Shown: positions 16,478-24,360, counted from the stretch's first letter. The stretch is 36,811 nt of DNA from CAZPHI01 sp964586425 (GCA_964586425.1 CAZPHI010000020.1:1-36811); one strand, 5' to 3'. Notes: generated from the letters alone by a model not told the origin. Numbers and translations are program-made.

Positions 16478-18292
16478 ATGTCGCATATAAATCAGAATAA
16501 TATTAGAAACTTTTGTATAATCGCACATATTGATCATGGCAAATCTACGCTTGCAGATAGAATAATCGAGAAGACAGGACTTCTTACAAGTCGTGAGATG
16601 CAGGCACAGATTCTTGATAATATGGATCTTGAGCGTGAAAGAGGTATTACTATTAAAGCGCAGACTGTCAGAGTAGTATACAAAGCTAATGATGGACAAG
16701 AGTATATCTTTAACTTAATAGATACACCAGGACACGTAGATTTTAACTATGAGGTATCAAGAAGTCTTGCCGCTTGTGATGGTGCAATACTTGTTGTTGA
16801 TGCAGCACAGGGAATTGAAGCACAGACACTTGCTAATGTATATCTCGCATTAGATCATGACTTAGATGTATTCCCAGTTATTAATAAGATAGATTTACCA
16901 AGTGCAGAACCTCAACGTGTAATTGAAGAGATAGAAGACGTAATTGGAATAGAAGCACAGGATGCACCACTAATATCAGCTAAGAATGGAATTAATATTG
17001 AATCTGTATTAGAGGCAGTTGTTAATAAGATTCCAGCACCAGATGGTAATCCAGAAGCACCACTTCAGGCATTGATATTTGATTCATTATATGATGCATA
17101 TAAGGGTGTAATAATATTCTGTAGAATTAAAGAAGGAACAGTTAAGAAGGGCACAACTATTAAGATGATGGCAACCGGTGCTGTTGAAGAGGTTGTTGAA
17201 GTTGGCTACTTTGGAGCTGGACAGTTTATTCCTTGTGATGAATTATCAGCCGGAATGGTTGGATATATTACAGCAAGTATTAAGAATGTTAAAGATACAG
17301 CAGTTGGTGATACTGTTACTGATTACAATAACCCATGCAGCGAACCACTTCCTGGGTATAAAAAAGTTAATCCTATGGTATATTGTGGATTATATCCTGC
17401 GGATGGCTCAAAGTACCAGGATTTACGAGATGCACTTGAAAAATTGCAGCTTAATGATGCATCACTTCAGTTTGAACCAGAGACATCAATTGCATTAGGT
17501 TTTGGTTTTAGATGTGGTTTCCTTGGACTTCTTCATCTTGAGATAATTCAGGAAAGACTAGAGAGAGAATATAACCTTGACCTTGTAACTACGGCACCTG
17601 GTGTTGTATATAAGGTACACAAAACTAATGGTGAGATAATTGAACTTACCAATCCATCTAATCTTCCAGACCCATCAGAGATTGATTATATGGAGGAACC
17701 TGTTGTAAGTGCCGAGATTATGGTTACAACAGAATTCGTTGGACCAATTATGAAGCTTTGTCAGGAACGACGTGGAATATATATTGGAATGGAATACATG
17801 GAAGCAACAAGAGCACTTTTAAGATATGAACTTCCACTTAATGAGATTATCTATGATTTCTTTGATGCATTAAAATCACGTTCAAGAGGTTATGCATCAT
17901 TCGATTACGAGATGAAAGGATACGAAAAATCATCACTTTGCAAGCTTGATATACTTATCAATAGAGAAGAAGTTGATGCACTTTCATTCATTGTATTCAC
18001 AGATAGCGCAGCAGAACGTGGACGTAAGATGTGTGAAAAGCTCAAAGAAGAGATTCCAAGACAGATGTTTGAGATTCCTATTCAGGCTGCAATCGGCAGT
18101 AAGGTAATCGCTAGAGAGACAGTTAAGGCATTAAGAAAAGATGTACTTGCCAAGTGCTATGGTGGTGATATCTCAAGAAAGAAGAAGCTGCTTGAGAAAC
18201 AAAAAGAAGGTAAGAAGCGAATGAGACAGGTTGGCAATGTCGATATTCCACAGAAAGCATTCATGAGCGTATTAAAATTAGATGATGAATAA
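16478..18292 (+). CDS. lepA: Elongation factor 4 (LepA)
   Basis: This 604-residue translational GTPase acts on stalled or mistranslocated ribosomes. G motifs are AHIDHGKST (G1), RGITIKAQ (G2), DTPGHVDF (G3), NKIDLP (G4) and SAKNG (G5). The EF4-specific C-terminal domain is intact, including the typical SLCKLDILIN and KKLLEKQKEGKKRM segments. The length is standard. It begins 4 bases after the amidase stop, using GGAG within the end of that gene. It overlaps hemW by 11 bases. The lepA-hemW order is widespread in Firmicutes. Confidence 0.97.
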   Translation: MSHINQNNIRNFCIIAHIDHGKSTLADRIIEKTGLLTSREMQAQILDNMDLERERGITIKAQTVRVVYKANDGQEYIFNLIDTPGHVDFNYEVSRSLAACDGAILVVDAAQGIEAQTLANVYLALDHDLDVFPVINKIDLPSAEPQRVIEEIEDVIGIEAQDAPLISAKNGINIESVLEAVVNKIPAPDGNPEAPLQALIFDSLYDAYKGVIIFCRIKEGTVKKGTTIKMMATGAVEEVVEVGYFGAGQFIPCDELSAGMVGYITASIKNVKDTAVGDTVTDYNNPCSEPLPGYKKVNPMVYCGLYPADGSKYQDLRDALEKLQLNDASLQFEPETSIALGFGFRCGFLGLLHLEIIQERLEREYNLDLVTTAPGVVYKVHKTNGEIIELTNPSNLPDPSEIDYMEEPVVSAEIMVTTEFVGPIMKLCQERRGIYIGMEYMEATRALLRYELPLNEIIYDFFDALKSRSRGYASFDYEMKGYEKSSLCKLDILINREEVDALSFIVFTDSAAERGRKMCEKLKEEIPRQMFEIPIQAAIGSKVIARETVKALRKDVLAKCYGGDISRKKKLLEKQKEGKKRMRQVGNVDIPQKAFMSVLKLDDE

Positions 18293-19436
18293 GAAAGATT
18301 TAAGCATATATATTCATATACCATTCTGCGTACAAAAATGCCTGTATTGCGACTTCCTGTCAGCACCATCAACGGACGAGATTAAGGATAAGTATGTGAA
18401 GTCACTTATCGGTGAGATTGAGAATATGGAGCATAAGGAAGATTATATTATAAAAAGTATATTCTTCGGAGGTGGTACTCCATCTGCAATAAAAGCAGAA
18501 CTAATAACTGAGATAATGGATGTGATTCATAATTGTTATCAATTATCTGATGATGTGGAGATAACTATTGAATGTAATCCAGGAACTGTGGATAATCACA
18601 AATTCTCAAGCTACAGACAGTGTGGAATTAACAGAATCAGCTTTGGACTGCAGTCTGCTGATAATGATGAGCTTAAAAGTATTGGGCGAATTCATACATG
18701 GGAACAATTCCTTGAGAGTTATCAATTAGCGCTTGATAATGGATTTACTAACATTAACGTTGATTTGATATCAGCGCTTCCTAATCAGACAATGGATGGA
18801 TATCATAACACATTAGAGAAGGTATTGAATCTTAATCCACAGCCTACGCATATATCCGCATATAGTCTTATTCTTGAGGAAGGCACTCCGCTTTTCGATA
18901 GAGTAGAAGCTCTTAGAGAGCAGGGGCTTGAGCCTATTCCTGATGAGGATACGGACAGGGCTATGTATTATATGGCAAGGAAGTTACTCGAAACTAATGG
19001 TTATCATCAGTATGAGATATCTAATTATGCAAAACAGGGATTTGAATGTTATCATAATAAAGTATATTGGAGCTGTGATGAATATGTGGGATTTGGTTTA
19101 GGCGCAGCCTCATATATTAATAATTGCAGATATTCTAATATACGAAGTATTACAGATTATATTGATATGCCTGCAATAGAGGAGAAAGAAGTATTAACCA
19201 AGGAAGATTGCATGGAAGAATTTGTGTTCCTTGGATTAAGACAATGCAGTGGCATTAATATAAAAGAGTTTGAAAAGCGATTTTTAGTATCATTTGAGCA
19301 AATCTATGGAGCGATAACAGATAAGTTTGTTAATGGTGGATTTTTGGTATTAGATAATGATATGCTTTATCTGACAGAAAAAGGAATGGATGTGAGTAAT
19401 TCGATCATGTCTGAATATATACTTACAGAAAGCTGA
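18282..19436 (+). CDS. hemW: Radical SAM heme chaperone HemW
   Basis: This 384-residue radical SAM protein is of the HemN/HemW group. The cluster motif is Cys16-x3-Cys20-x2-Cys23 (PFCVQKCLYCDF), followed by the SAM-binding FGGGTPS. The position after lepA, the length and the later ISAYSLILEEGTPLF and YHQYEISNYAK segments fit HemW rather than coproporphyrinogen oxidase HemN. HemW of other bacteria binds heme and delivers it to proteins. The start overlaps the end of lepA; two adjacent ATGs (18282, 18285) are possible. The stop lies within a terminator stem. Confidence 0.92.
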   Translation: MMNKKDLSIYIHIPFCVQKCLYCDFLSAPSTDEIKDKYVKSLIGEIENMEHKEDYIIKSIFFGGGTPSAIKAELITEIMDVIHNCYQLSDDVEITIECNPGTVDNHKFSSYRQCGINRISFGLQSADNDELKSIGRIHTWEQFLESYQLALDNGFTNINVDLISALPNQTMDGYHNTLEKVLNLNPQPTHISAYSLILEEGTPLFDRVEALREQGLEPIPDEDTDRAMYYMARKLLETNGYHQYEISNYAKQGFECYHNKVYWSCDEYVGFGLGAASYINNCRYSNIRSITDYIDMPAIEEKEVLTKEDCMEEFVFLGLRQCSGINIKEFEKRFLVSFEQIYGAITDKFVNGGFLVLDNDMLYLTEKGMDVSNSIMSEYILTES

Positions 19437-19457
19437 TGCTTAGTGCGTCAGCTTTTT
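19430..19457 (+). terminator. Terminator overlapping the hemW stop
   Basis: A 10-bp stem (19430-19439 with 19445-19454, one wobble) with a 5-base loop leads into TTTTT. The hemW stop codon (19434-19436) lies in the 5' arm, so a ribosome finishing hemW could affect folding. Confidence 0.8.
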
Positions 19458-19490
19458 AATATATTGTTTTGGCGTATTAAAAGTATTGAT

Positions 19491-19520
19491 TTGATTACAG
19501 GGCTGTATTCGTGTTATTAT
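19491..19520 (+). promoter_or_regulatory. Probable promoter for the acetyltransferase unit
   Basis: TTGATT (19491-19496) and TATTAT (19515-19520) are 18 bases apart, after the hemW terminator and before the acetyltransferase. Matches are moderate, but the position fits. Confidence 0.45.
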
Positions 19521-19541
19521 AGTGGAGACACTATAGCATAT

Positions 19542-19628
19542 ATGTGTGAGATTATATTGATTACACTTATATGTATAGTGATTTGTTTTGCCGGCAGTAA
19601 GAATACAGTATCAGAGGAAGAAGAATAA
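19542..19628 (+). CDS. Possible 28-residue membrane peptide
   Basis: ATG at 19542 opens 28 codons. A short polar start is followed by about 14 hydrophobic residues with two Cys (IILITLICIVICFAG), then a charged tail ending in SEEEE. It could be a single-pass membrane peptide. It lies between a promoter-like sequence and the acetyltransferase and overlaps the latter by one base (TAATG), as seen for fabK-fabD-fabG. Against it, the nearest RBS-like GGAG is about 15 bases away and the Glu run doubles as the RBS of the next gene. I do not recognise a family. Confidence 0.33.
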   Translation: MCEIILITLICIVICFAGSKNTVSEEEE

Positions 19629-20401
19629 TGAGTTACACATATACATACAACGATATACTTAATAATATAAAAGAACTTGGGGTTAAAAACAATGACATTC
19701 TATTAGTTCATTCCTCAATGAAATCAATTGGTGAAGTAGAGAGCGGAGCTGATACAGTACTTGATGCTTTGATGGCAGCGGTATCGGACGGCATGCTTAT
19801 ATTACCTACTCATACTTGGAAAACTATGGGAGATGTTACTAATATCTATGATCCGAATAAAGAAGCACCATGTGTAGGCATATTACCACAATTGTTTTTG
19901 AAAAGAGCTGGTGTTATTAGAACATTACACCCAACACATTCGCTTGCGATATGGAGTAAGAATGAAGCCTTAGCCAAAGAATTCGCTAGTGGTGAAGAGA
20001 ATCAGACTACGCCATGCAGCAGGAATGGCTGTTATGGTAAGTTATATGATTTGAATGCCAAGATTCTTCTACTTGGAGTTGGCTTGAATAGGAATACATA
20101 CATGCATGGTGTGGAAGAGTGGTTTCCAATACCGGAAAGACTTACCAGTAATTCTCTGAATCTGCAGATTAGAATGCCGGATGGAGCGTTAAAACCAGTC
20201 ACTATGAAAAAGCATTATAAACCAGGTGGTATAAGTATCTCTGAATATTATGCCAAGTTAGAGCAGCCACTTACGGACATTAATATTATCACACATGGCA
20301 GTATAGGAGATGCAGAGTGCATGCTTATGCCAGCAAGAGAGACTGCTGATTATATGACGGAATGTCTAAACAAAGAGCGCGATATGTTCACATATATATA
20401 A
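19628..20401 (+). CDS. AAC(3)-family N-acetyltransferase
   Basis: This 257-residue protein belongs to the antibiotic N-acetyltransferase fold typified by aminoglycoside 3-N-acetyltransferases. Visible family features are LLVHSSMKSIGEVESGA at the N-terminus, LPTHTW, the His of LHPTHSLAIWS, and LLLGVGLNRNTYMHGVEE. Chromosomal members such as B. subtilis YokD are common, and many have no proven resistance role, so the substrate is uncertain. The start overlaps the preceding small frame (TAATG), with GAGGAAG as RBS. A bidirectional terminator separates it from the converging pyrI. Confidence 0.85.
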   Translation: MSYTYTYNDILNNIKELGVKNNDILLVHSSMKSIGEVESGADTVLDALMAAVSDGMLILPTHTWKTMGDVTNIYDPNKEAPCVGILPQLFLKRAGVIRTLHPTHSLAIWSKNEALAKEFASGEENQTTPCSRNGCYGKLYDLNAKILLLGVGLNRNTYMHGVEEWFPIPERLTSNSLNLQIRMPDGALKPVTMKKHYKPGGISISEYYAKLEQPLTDINIITHGSIGDAECMLMPARETADYMTECLNKERDMFTYI

Positions 20402-20404
20402 AAT

Positions 20405-20456
20405 AAAACCTTCAAAAGCTGAGCCTGTGATTAACAAGCCTACTTTTGAAGGTTTT
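20405..20456. terminator. Bidirectional terminator between the acetyltransferase and pyrI
   Basis: A perfect 14-bp inverted repeat (20405-20418 with 20443-20456) begins with AAAA and ends with TTTT, so it gives a hairpin plus U-run on either strand. It serves both converging transcription units. Confidence 0.85.
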
Positions 20457-20478
20457 CTATTATGGATAAATGCTTTAA

Positions 20479-20901
20479 TTAGCTGTACTTTTCTTCGCAG
20501 TATAAACAGCGGTAAGACTGTTTTTCTTCATCTGTAAGAATGAATATATGGTCTAATTCTTGTTCTATTGATGTTATACAACGAGGGTTTTTGCATCTAA
20601 TAACATTAGTGATACGTTTTGGAAGAGATAATTCTTTCTTGGCACATATAACACCATCTTTGATAATATTAACAGTTATGTTGTGATCAATAAAACCAAG
20701 TACATCGAGATCTACAAGGTCAAAACCACCTTCAATTTTAATAATATCTTTTTTACCCATCTTGTTACTACGTGCATTCTTTATTATAGCGACGCAGCAG
20801 TCAAGCTTGTCCAAACCAAGCTTGTCGTATATATACATTGATTTTCCTGCTTCAATGTGATCTAATACAAAGCCTTCATTCAGCTGTCCAACATTTAACA
20901 T
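20479..20901 (-). CDS. pyrI: Aspartate carbamoyltransferase regulatory subunit
   Basis: This 140-residue nucleotide-binding subunit confers allosteric control (CTP/UTP inhibition, ATP activation in the enteric enzyme) on PyrB. The C-terminal zinc domain has Cys-x4-Cys (CKNPRC) and Cys-x2-Cys (CLYC), which contacts the catalytic subunit. The N-terminal allosteric domain includes GFVLDHIEAGKSMYIY. A GGAGGAAT RBS precedes the ATG. It lies 56 bases downstream of pyrB. Clostridia commonly have this pyrBI pair, whereas Bacillus lacks pyrI. Confidence 0.94.
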   Translation of the reverse strand: MLNVGQLNEGFVLDHIEAGKSMYIYDKLGLDKLDCCVAIIKNARSNKMGKKDIIKIEGGFDLVDLDVLGFIDHNITVNIIKDGVICAKKELSLPKRITNVIRCKNPRCITSIEQELDHIFILTDEEKQSYRCLYCEEKYS

Positions 20902-20957
20902 GAGAATTCCTCCTAGTGAGTTGATTATTTATTATTGATACAAGAATATAATATATT

Positions 20958-21875
20958 CTATTGGTTAAGTCCTAATAAAGTAAGGATAAGGGCCATTCTT
21001 ACATACACACCATATTGTGCCTGTTTAAAATAAGCAGCACGTGGGTCATCATCAACTTCAACAGAGATTTCATTAACACGTGGGAGTGGGTGAAGAACAT
21101 ACATATTAGGTTTTGCAAGCTCCATCTTAGCTTTATCAAGAATATAGAAATTCTTCATTCTTAAGTATTCTTCTTCATTGAAGAAACGCTCTTTCTGAAC
21201 ACGTGTCATATAGAGTATATCAAGCTCTGGCATAACCTGCTCAAGATTCTCAACTTCTTTATATTCAATATTGTTTTCGTTAAGAACATCGTCTCTTATG
21301 TAATCAGGTACACGAAGTTCCTTTGGTGATATAAGAACGAATTTGACGTTAGCATATCTGATTAATGAATTAATGAGAGAGTGTACAGTTCTACCGAATT
21401 TGAGGTCTCCGCATAAACCAATTGTAAGGTTGCCTAATTCACCACGAAGTGAACGAATTGTCAAAAGGTCAGTAAGTGTCTGGGTTGGATGCTGGTGACC
21501 ACCATCACCTGCATTAATTACAGGAATACTTGATTTGCTTGCAGCAACCATTGGTGCACCTTCTTTTGGATGACGCATAGCACATATATCTGCATAACAT
21601 GAAATAACACGAATTGTATCGGACACGCTTTCGCCTTTGGCAGCTGAGCTGGAATCAGCTGAAGAAAAACCAAGAACTGAACCTCCAAGATTAAGCATTG
21701 CAGCTTCAAAACTAAGTCTTGTTCTTGTACTAGGTTCATAGAATAAAGTAGCTAATTTTTTACCATCGCAACGATGACTGTATTTTGCTGGATTTGCTGC
21801 TATATCATCAGCCAAATCAAGCAGTTGATCAAGTTCTTCGACTGATAAGTCGAGGGGACTAAGTAGATGCTTCAT
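20958..21875 (-). CDS. pyrB: Aspartate carbamoyltransferase catalytic subunit
   Basis: This 305-residue enzyme condenses carbamoyl phosphate and aspartate, the committed step of pyrimidine synthesis. Motifs are the carbamoyl phosphate loop EPSTRTRLSFE, the SSAAKGES loop with its catalytic Lys, GDGGHQHPTQTLTDL, TRVQKERF and the terminal LHPLPRVNEIS. The ATG at 21875 has GGAGGT 5 bases upstream. An in-frame start further out would add 17 residues and is not supported. It has its own promoter and is transcribed divergently from trpS. I see no PyrR-binding attenuator in the leader. Confidence 0.96.
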   Translation of the reverse strand: MKHLLSPLDLSVEELDQLLDLADDIAANPAKYSHRCDGKKLATLFYEPSTRTRLSFEAAMLNLGGSVLGFSSADSSSAAKGESVSDTIRVISCYADICAMRHPKEGAPMVAASKSSIPVINAGDGGHQHPTQTLTDLLTIRSLRGELGNLTIGLCGDLKFGRTVHSLINSLIRYANVKFVLISPKELRVPDYIRDDVLNENNIEYKEVENLEQVMPELDILYMTRVQKERFFNEEEYLRMKNFYILDKAKMELAKPNMYVLHPLPRVNEISVEVDDDPRAAYFKQAQYGVYVRMALILTLLGLNQ

Positions 21876-21936
21876 GGGATACCTCCGAGTTTGATTGATT
21901 GGTAGTCCAGATGAATACTTCTGCAATACCTTTCTT

Positions 21937-21965
21937 ATTCTACTATTCTTTGTTGAATTTCACAA
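21937..21965 (-). promoter_or_regulatory. Promoter of pyrBI
   Basis: On the minus strand TTGTGA (21960-21965) and TAGAAT (21937-21942) are separated by 17 bases, placing the start about 55 bases before the pyrB ATG. Confidence 0.65.
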
Positions 21966-22011
21966 TAGTAAATTAGTGTAGATATATGTATGGTCTATTG
22001 AAAATATTAGT

Positions 22012-22039
22012 AAAAAATGCGTCAGTAAAAGCATTTTTT
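22012..22039. terminator. Hairpin with T-tracts on both strands, in the pyrB-trpS divergent region
   Basis: AAAAAATGC (22012-22020) pairs with GCATTTTTT (22031-22039) around a 10-base loop. It has the shape of a two-way intrinsic terminator, but lies between two divergent promoters where neither gene needs one. It may insulate the promoters from each other. Confidence 0.5.
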
Positions 22040-22040
22040 A

Positions 22041-22069
22041 TTGTTATTTGAAATATAGTATGTTATTAT
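22041..22069 (+). promoter_or_regulatory. Promoter of trpS
   Basis: TTGTTA (22041-22046) and TATTAT (22064-22069) are 17 bases apart, about 80 bases before the trpS start. No T-box core (AGGGTGGNACCGCG) or specifier stem is visible in the leader. A 7-bp inverted repeat (TTTGAAG/CTTCAAA, 22116-22134) lies just before the RBS. Confidence 0.6.
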
Positions 22070-22150
22070 TATTTTTATGAGTGTTTTAATTTTAATTAAA
22101 TTAATTAGATATGATTTTGAAGAAATGCTTCAAATAGAAATGAGGTTGTG

Positions 22151-23236
22151 ATGGCAAAGATTATATTAACAGGTGATAGACCTACAGGAAGACTTCATGT
22201 TGGTCACTATGTTGGTTCATTAAAAAGAAGAGTAGAGTTACAGAATTCTGGAGAGTTCGATAAAACATTTATCATGATTGCGGATGCACAGGCATTAACT
22301 GATAACGCAGACAATCCTGAGAAGGTAAGACAGAATATTATTGAGGTAGCACTTGATTATCTTAGTGCTGGACTTGACCCAGCAAAGTCTACTATATTCA
22401 TACAGTCAATGATTCCTGAATTAACTGAGCTTACATTCTATTATAGTAACTTGGTTACAGTTTCAAGACTTCAGAGGAATCCTACAGTTAAATCAGAGAT
22501 TCAGCTTCGTAACTTTGAGGCAAGTATTCCAGTTGGATTCTTTACTTATCCAATCAGCCAGGCTGCTGATATTACTGCATTCAAGGCAACAACAGTACCA
22601 GTTGGTGAGGATCAGCTTCCAATGATTGAGCAGACTAAGGAAATCGTTAGAAAATTCAATTCAGTATATGGCGAAGCGCTTGTTGAACCTGAAGTATTAC
22701 TTCCAGATAACAAGGCTTGTTTAAGGCTTCCTGGTACAGACGGTAAAGCTAAGATGAGCAAATCGCTTGGCAATTGTATCTATCTTGCAGATACTGCAGA
22801 TGATGTTAAGAAGAAGATTATGGGCATGTATACAGACCCTGATCATATTAGAGTCGAAGATCCAGGTAAGGTTGAGGGTAACTCAGTATTTACTTATCTT
22901 GATGCGTTCAGCCGACCAGAGCATTTTGCCGAATATATGAGTGACTATGCTAATCTTGATGAACTTAAAGCTCATTATATGCGTGGCGGACTTGGTGATG
23001 TTAAGGTTAAGAAGTTCCTCAATAATGTGTTACAGGAAGAACTCGAGCCAATCAGAGCTAGAAGAAAAGAATATGAGAAGGACATTCCAGAAGTATACAA
23101 CATCCTTAAGAAAGGCAGTGAGGCAGCGAGAGAGGTTGCAGCCCAGACACTTGCAGACGTTAAGGATAAGATGAAGATTAATTACTTTGATGATACTAAT
23201 CTTATTATGGAGCACGCTAAGAAGTATAATAACTAG
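22151..23236 (+). CDS. trpS: Tryptophanyl-tRNA synthetase
   Basis: This 361-residue class I synthetase charges tRNA-Trp. The HIGH-type motif is GRLHVGHYVGSL near the N-terminus and the KMSKS motif is exactly KMSKS, in GKAKMSKSLGNCIY. The sequence is of the longer TrpRS group found in many Firmicutes and Actinobacteria. A GAGG RBS lies 5 bases before the ATG. A GTG directly ahead of it is too close to that RBS to be the start. The gene runs towards the repeat island and has no ordinary terminator immediately after its stop. Confidence 0.96.
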   Translation: MAKIILTGDRPTGRLHVGHYVGSLKRRVELQNSGEFDKTFIMIADAQALTDNADNPEKVRQNIIEVALDYLSAGLDPAKSTIFIQSMIPELTELTFYYSNLVTVSRLQRNPTVKSEIQLRNFEASIPVGFFTYPISQAADITAFKATTVPVGEDQLPMIEQTKEIVRKFNSVYGEALVEPEVLLPDNKACLRLPGTDGKAKMSKSLGNCIYLADTADDVKKKIMGMYTDPDHIRVEDPGKVEGNSVFTYLDAFSRPEHFAEYMSDYANLDELKAHYMRGGLGDVKVKKFLNNVLQEELEPIRARRKEYEKDIPEVYNILKKGSEAAREVAAQTLADVKDKMKINYFDDTNLIMEHAKKYNN

Positions 23237-23259
23237 TGTTTAATGGATTGTGTGACTTG

Positions 23260-23434
23260 GCAGCTTGGTTCAGTGAGCTGGTGGTGTTGTCTTGTGGTGG
23301 TTTGCGGTGTAGCGGTGGTTCGTACTGTCGCGGTGTAGTGGCGTGGGGCTATCTGGAAGGGCCTGGGCGGTGGTTTGCGCTGCCGCGGTGTAGTGGCGTC
23401 GTGGTGCCGTGTGAAGGGCCTGGACGGTGGTATG
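23260..23434. repeat. GC-rich degenerate tandem repeat (about 55-bp period)
   Basis: The 16-mer CGCGGTGTAGTGGCGT occurs at 23329-23344 and 23384-23399. The 19-mer GAAGGGCCTGG(G/A)CGGTGGT occurs at 23356-23374 and 23413-23431. Together they define a ~55-57 bp unit in two copies, with a partial copy near 23304. The stretch is G/T-rich on this strand and far richer in GC than its surroundings. An 80-codon frame across it has no RBS or family resemblance and I do not call it a gene. Confidence 0.75.
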
Positions 23435-23691
23435 AAACCAAAGCTTTGGACATTGGAAGACGAAAAAACGTCAAATAAACCAAAACATATTAGAAAAAAC
23501 TTTCATTTCAAGTCATTTGGATGAAAGTATGCTGAAAAGTATTGAAATATCCAAAGAAACAATAAAAACACAAGAGTTTTGGAAAATACAAACAAAAAAT
23601 AGCTTCAAAAATCCAATCAACAATTTTCTCATGATAAATGAGTAGTTGATTGGATTTTATAGGTGAAAAGTTGATGTCTATGTCCAAAATG
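23435..23691. repeat. 257-bp duplicated element, copy A
   Basis: This copy matches copy B (offset 362) without indels and with only nine substitutions, all transitions and all in the first ~150 bases. Near its ends it carries the inverted pair TTTGGACAT (23445-23453) and ATGTCCAAA (23680-23688). The left end has the palindrome CCAAAGCTTTGG. A long nested hairpin (14-bp outer stem, 23608-23621 with 23645-23658, and a 5-bp inner stem) lies near the right end. No convincing protein is encoded. A minus-strand frame crosses both copies, but over half the substitutions change it. Confidence 0.85.
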
Positions 23692-23796
23692 GCAAGCGAG
23701 CAAGTTAAGACCACAAGCTCAAAACCAGCAAACCAAACCACCAAGCTATCAAGCCACCCAGCAAGTTAGGCTAGCAAGCTAAAACCCCAAACCATC
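23692..23796. repeat. Low-complexity tail between the two element copies
   Basis: About 105 bases almost free of structure and biased to A and C on this strand. They are built from degenerate GCAAG, CAAGCT and AAACC words. The tail occupies the same position after copy A that the 12-bp satellite occupies after copy B, and looks like a decayed version of it. Confidence 0.6.
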
Positions 23797-24053
23797 AAAC
23801 CAAAGCTTTGGACATTGGAAGGCGAAAAAACGTCAAATAAACCAAAACATATTAGAAAAAACTTCCATTTCAAGTCGTTTGGATAAAAATACGCTGAAAA
23901 GTATTGGAATATCCAAAAAAACAATAAAAACACAAGAATTTTGGAAAATACAAACAAAAAATAGCTTCAAAAATCCAATCAACAATTTTCTCATGATAAA
24001 TGAGTAGTTGATTGGATTTTATAGGTGAAAAGTTGATGTCTATGTCCAAAATG
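23797..24053. repeat. 257-bp duplicated element, copy B
   Basis: This is the second copy of the element, with inverted ends at 23807-23815 and 24042-24050 and the nested hairpin at 23970-24020. The right ~110 bases, including the hairpin, are identical to copy A. It is followed directly by the 12-bp satellite. Confidence 0.85.
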
Positions 24054-24330
24054 CCAACCAACCAGCCAACCAACCAGCCAACCAACCAGCCAACCAACCA
24101 GCCAACCNNNNNNNNNNNNNNNNNNNNNNNNNNNNNNNNNNNNNNNNNNNNNNNNNNNNNNNNNNNNNNNNNNNNNNNNNNNNNNNNNNNNNNNNNNNNN
24201 NNNNNNNAACCAGCCAACCAACCAGCCAACCAACCAGCCAACCAACCAGCCAACCAACCAGCCAACCAACCAGCAAGCCAACCAGCCAACCAACCAGCAA
24301 GCCAACCAGCCAGCCAACCAGCAAGCCAAC
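24054..24330. repeat. 12-bp satellite (AACCAACCAGCC)n with an assembly gap
   Basis: Tandem AACCAACCAGCC units run up to 24107, continue from 24208 and degrade into AACCAGCAAGCC variants by about 24290-24330. Bases 24108-24207 are 100 Ns, a conventional gap of unknown length, so the true array may be much longer. Translation in any frame gives only tetrapeptide repeats (for example NQPT on the plus strand), so I do not annotate a protein. Confidence 0.92.
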
Positions 24331-24360
24331 CCACAAGCTCACCCTCATCACTTCAAACTA

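Noticed and set aside
19443..19541. N-terminal extension of the small frame before the acetyltransferase
   Set aside because: The proposed GTG start lies in the loop of the hemW terminator and has no RBS.
21966..22150. T-box riboswitch upstream of trpS
   Set aside because: There is no AGGGTGGNACCGCG core and no specifier stem. The only hairpin lies upstream of the likely promoter.
23236..23478. An 80-codon plus-strand frame after trpS
   Set aside because: It starts on the trpS stop region, lies in the GC-rich repeat and ends in the element copy. No RBS or recognisable domain.
23508..23744. Minus-strand frame shared by both element copies as a conserved protein
   Set aside because: By eye, about five of the nine differences between copies change the amino acid, so the frame shows no protein-level constraint.
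23435..24053. Diversity-generating retroelement (template/variable repeat pair)
   Set aside because: Differences include A-G, G-A and T-C transitions rather than changes focused on adenines, and there is no reverse transcriptase gene.
24054..24330. CRISPR array
   Set aside because: The 12-bp units are contiguous, with no spacers of 30 bases or so, and there are no cas genes.
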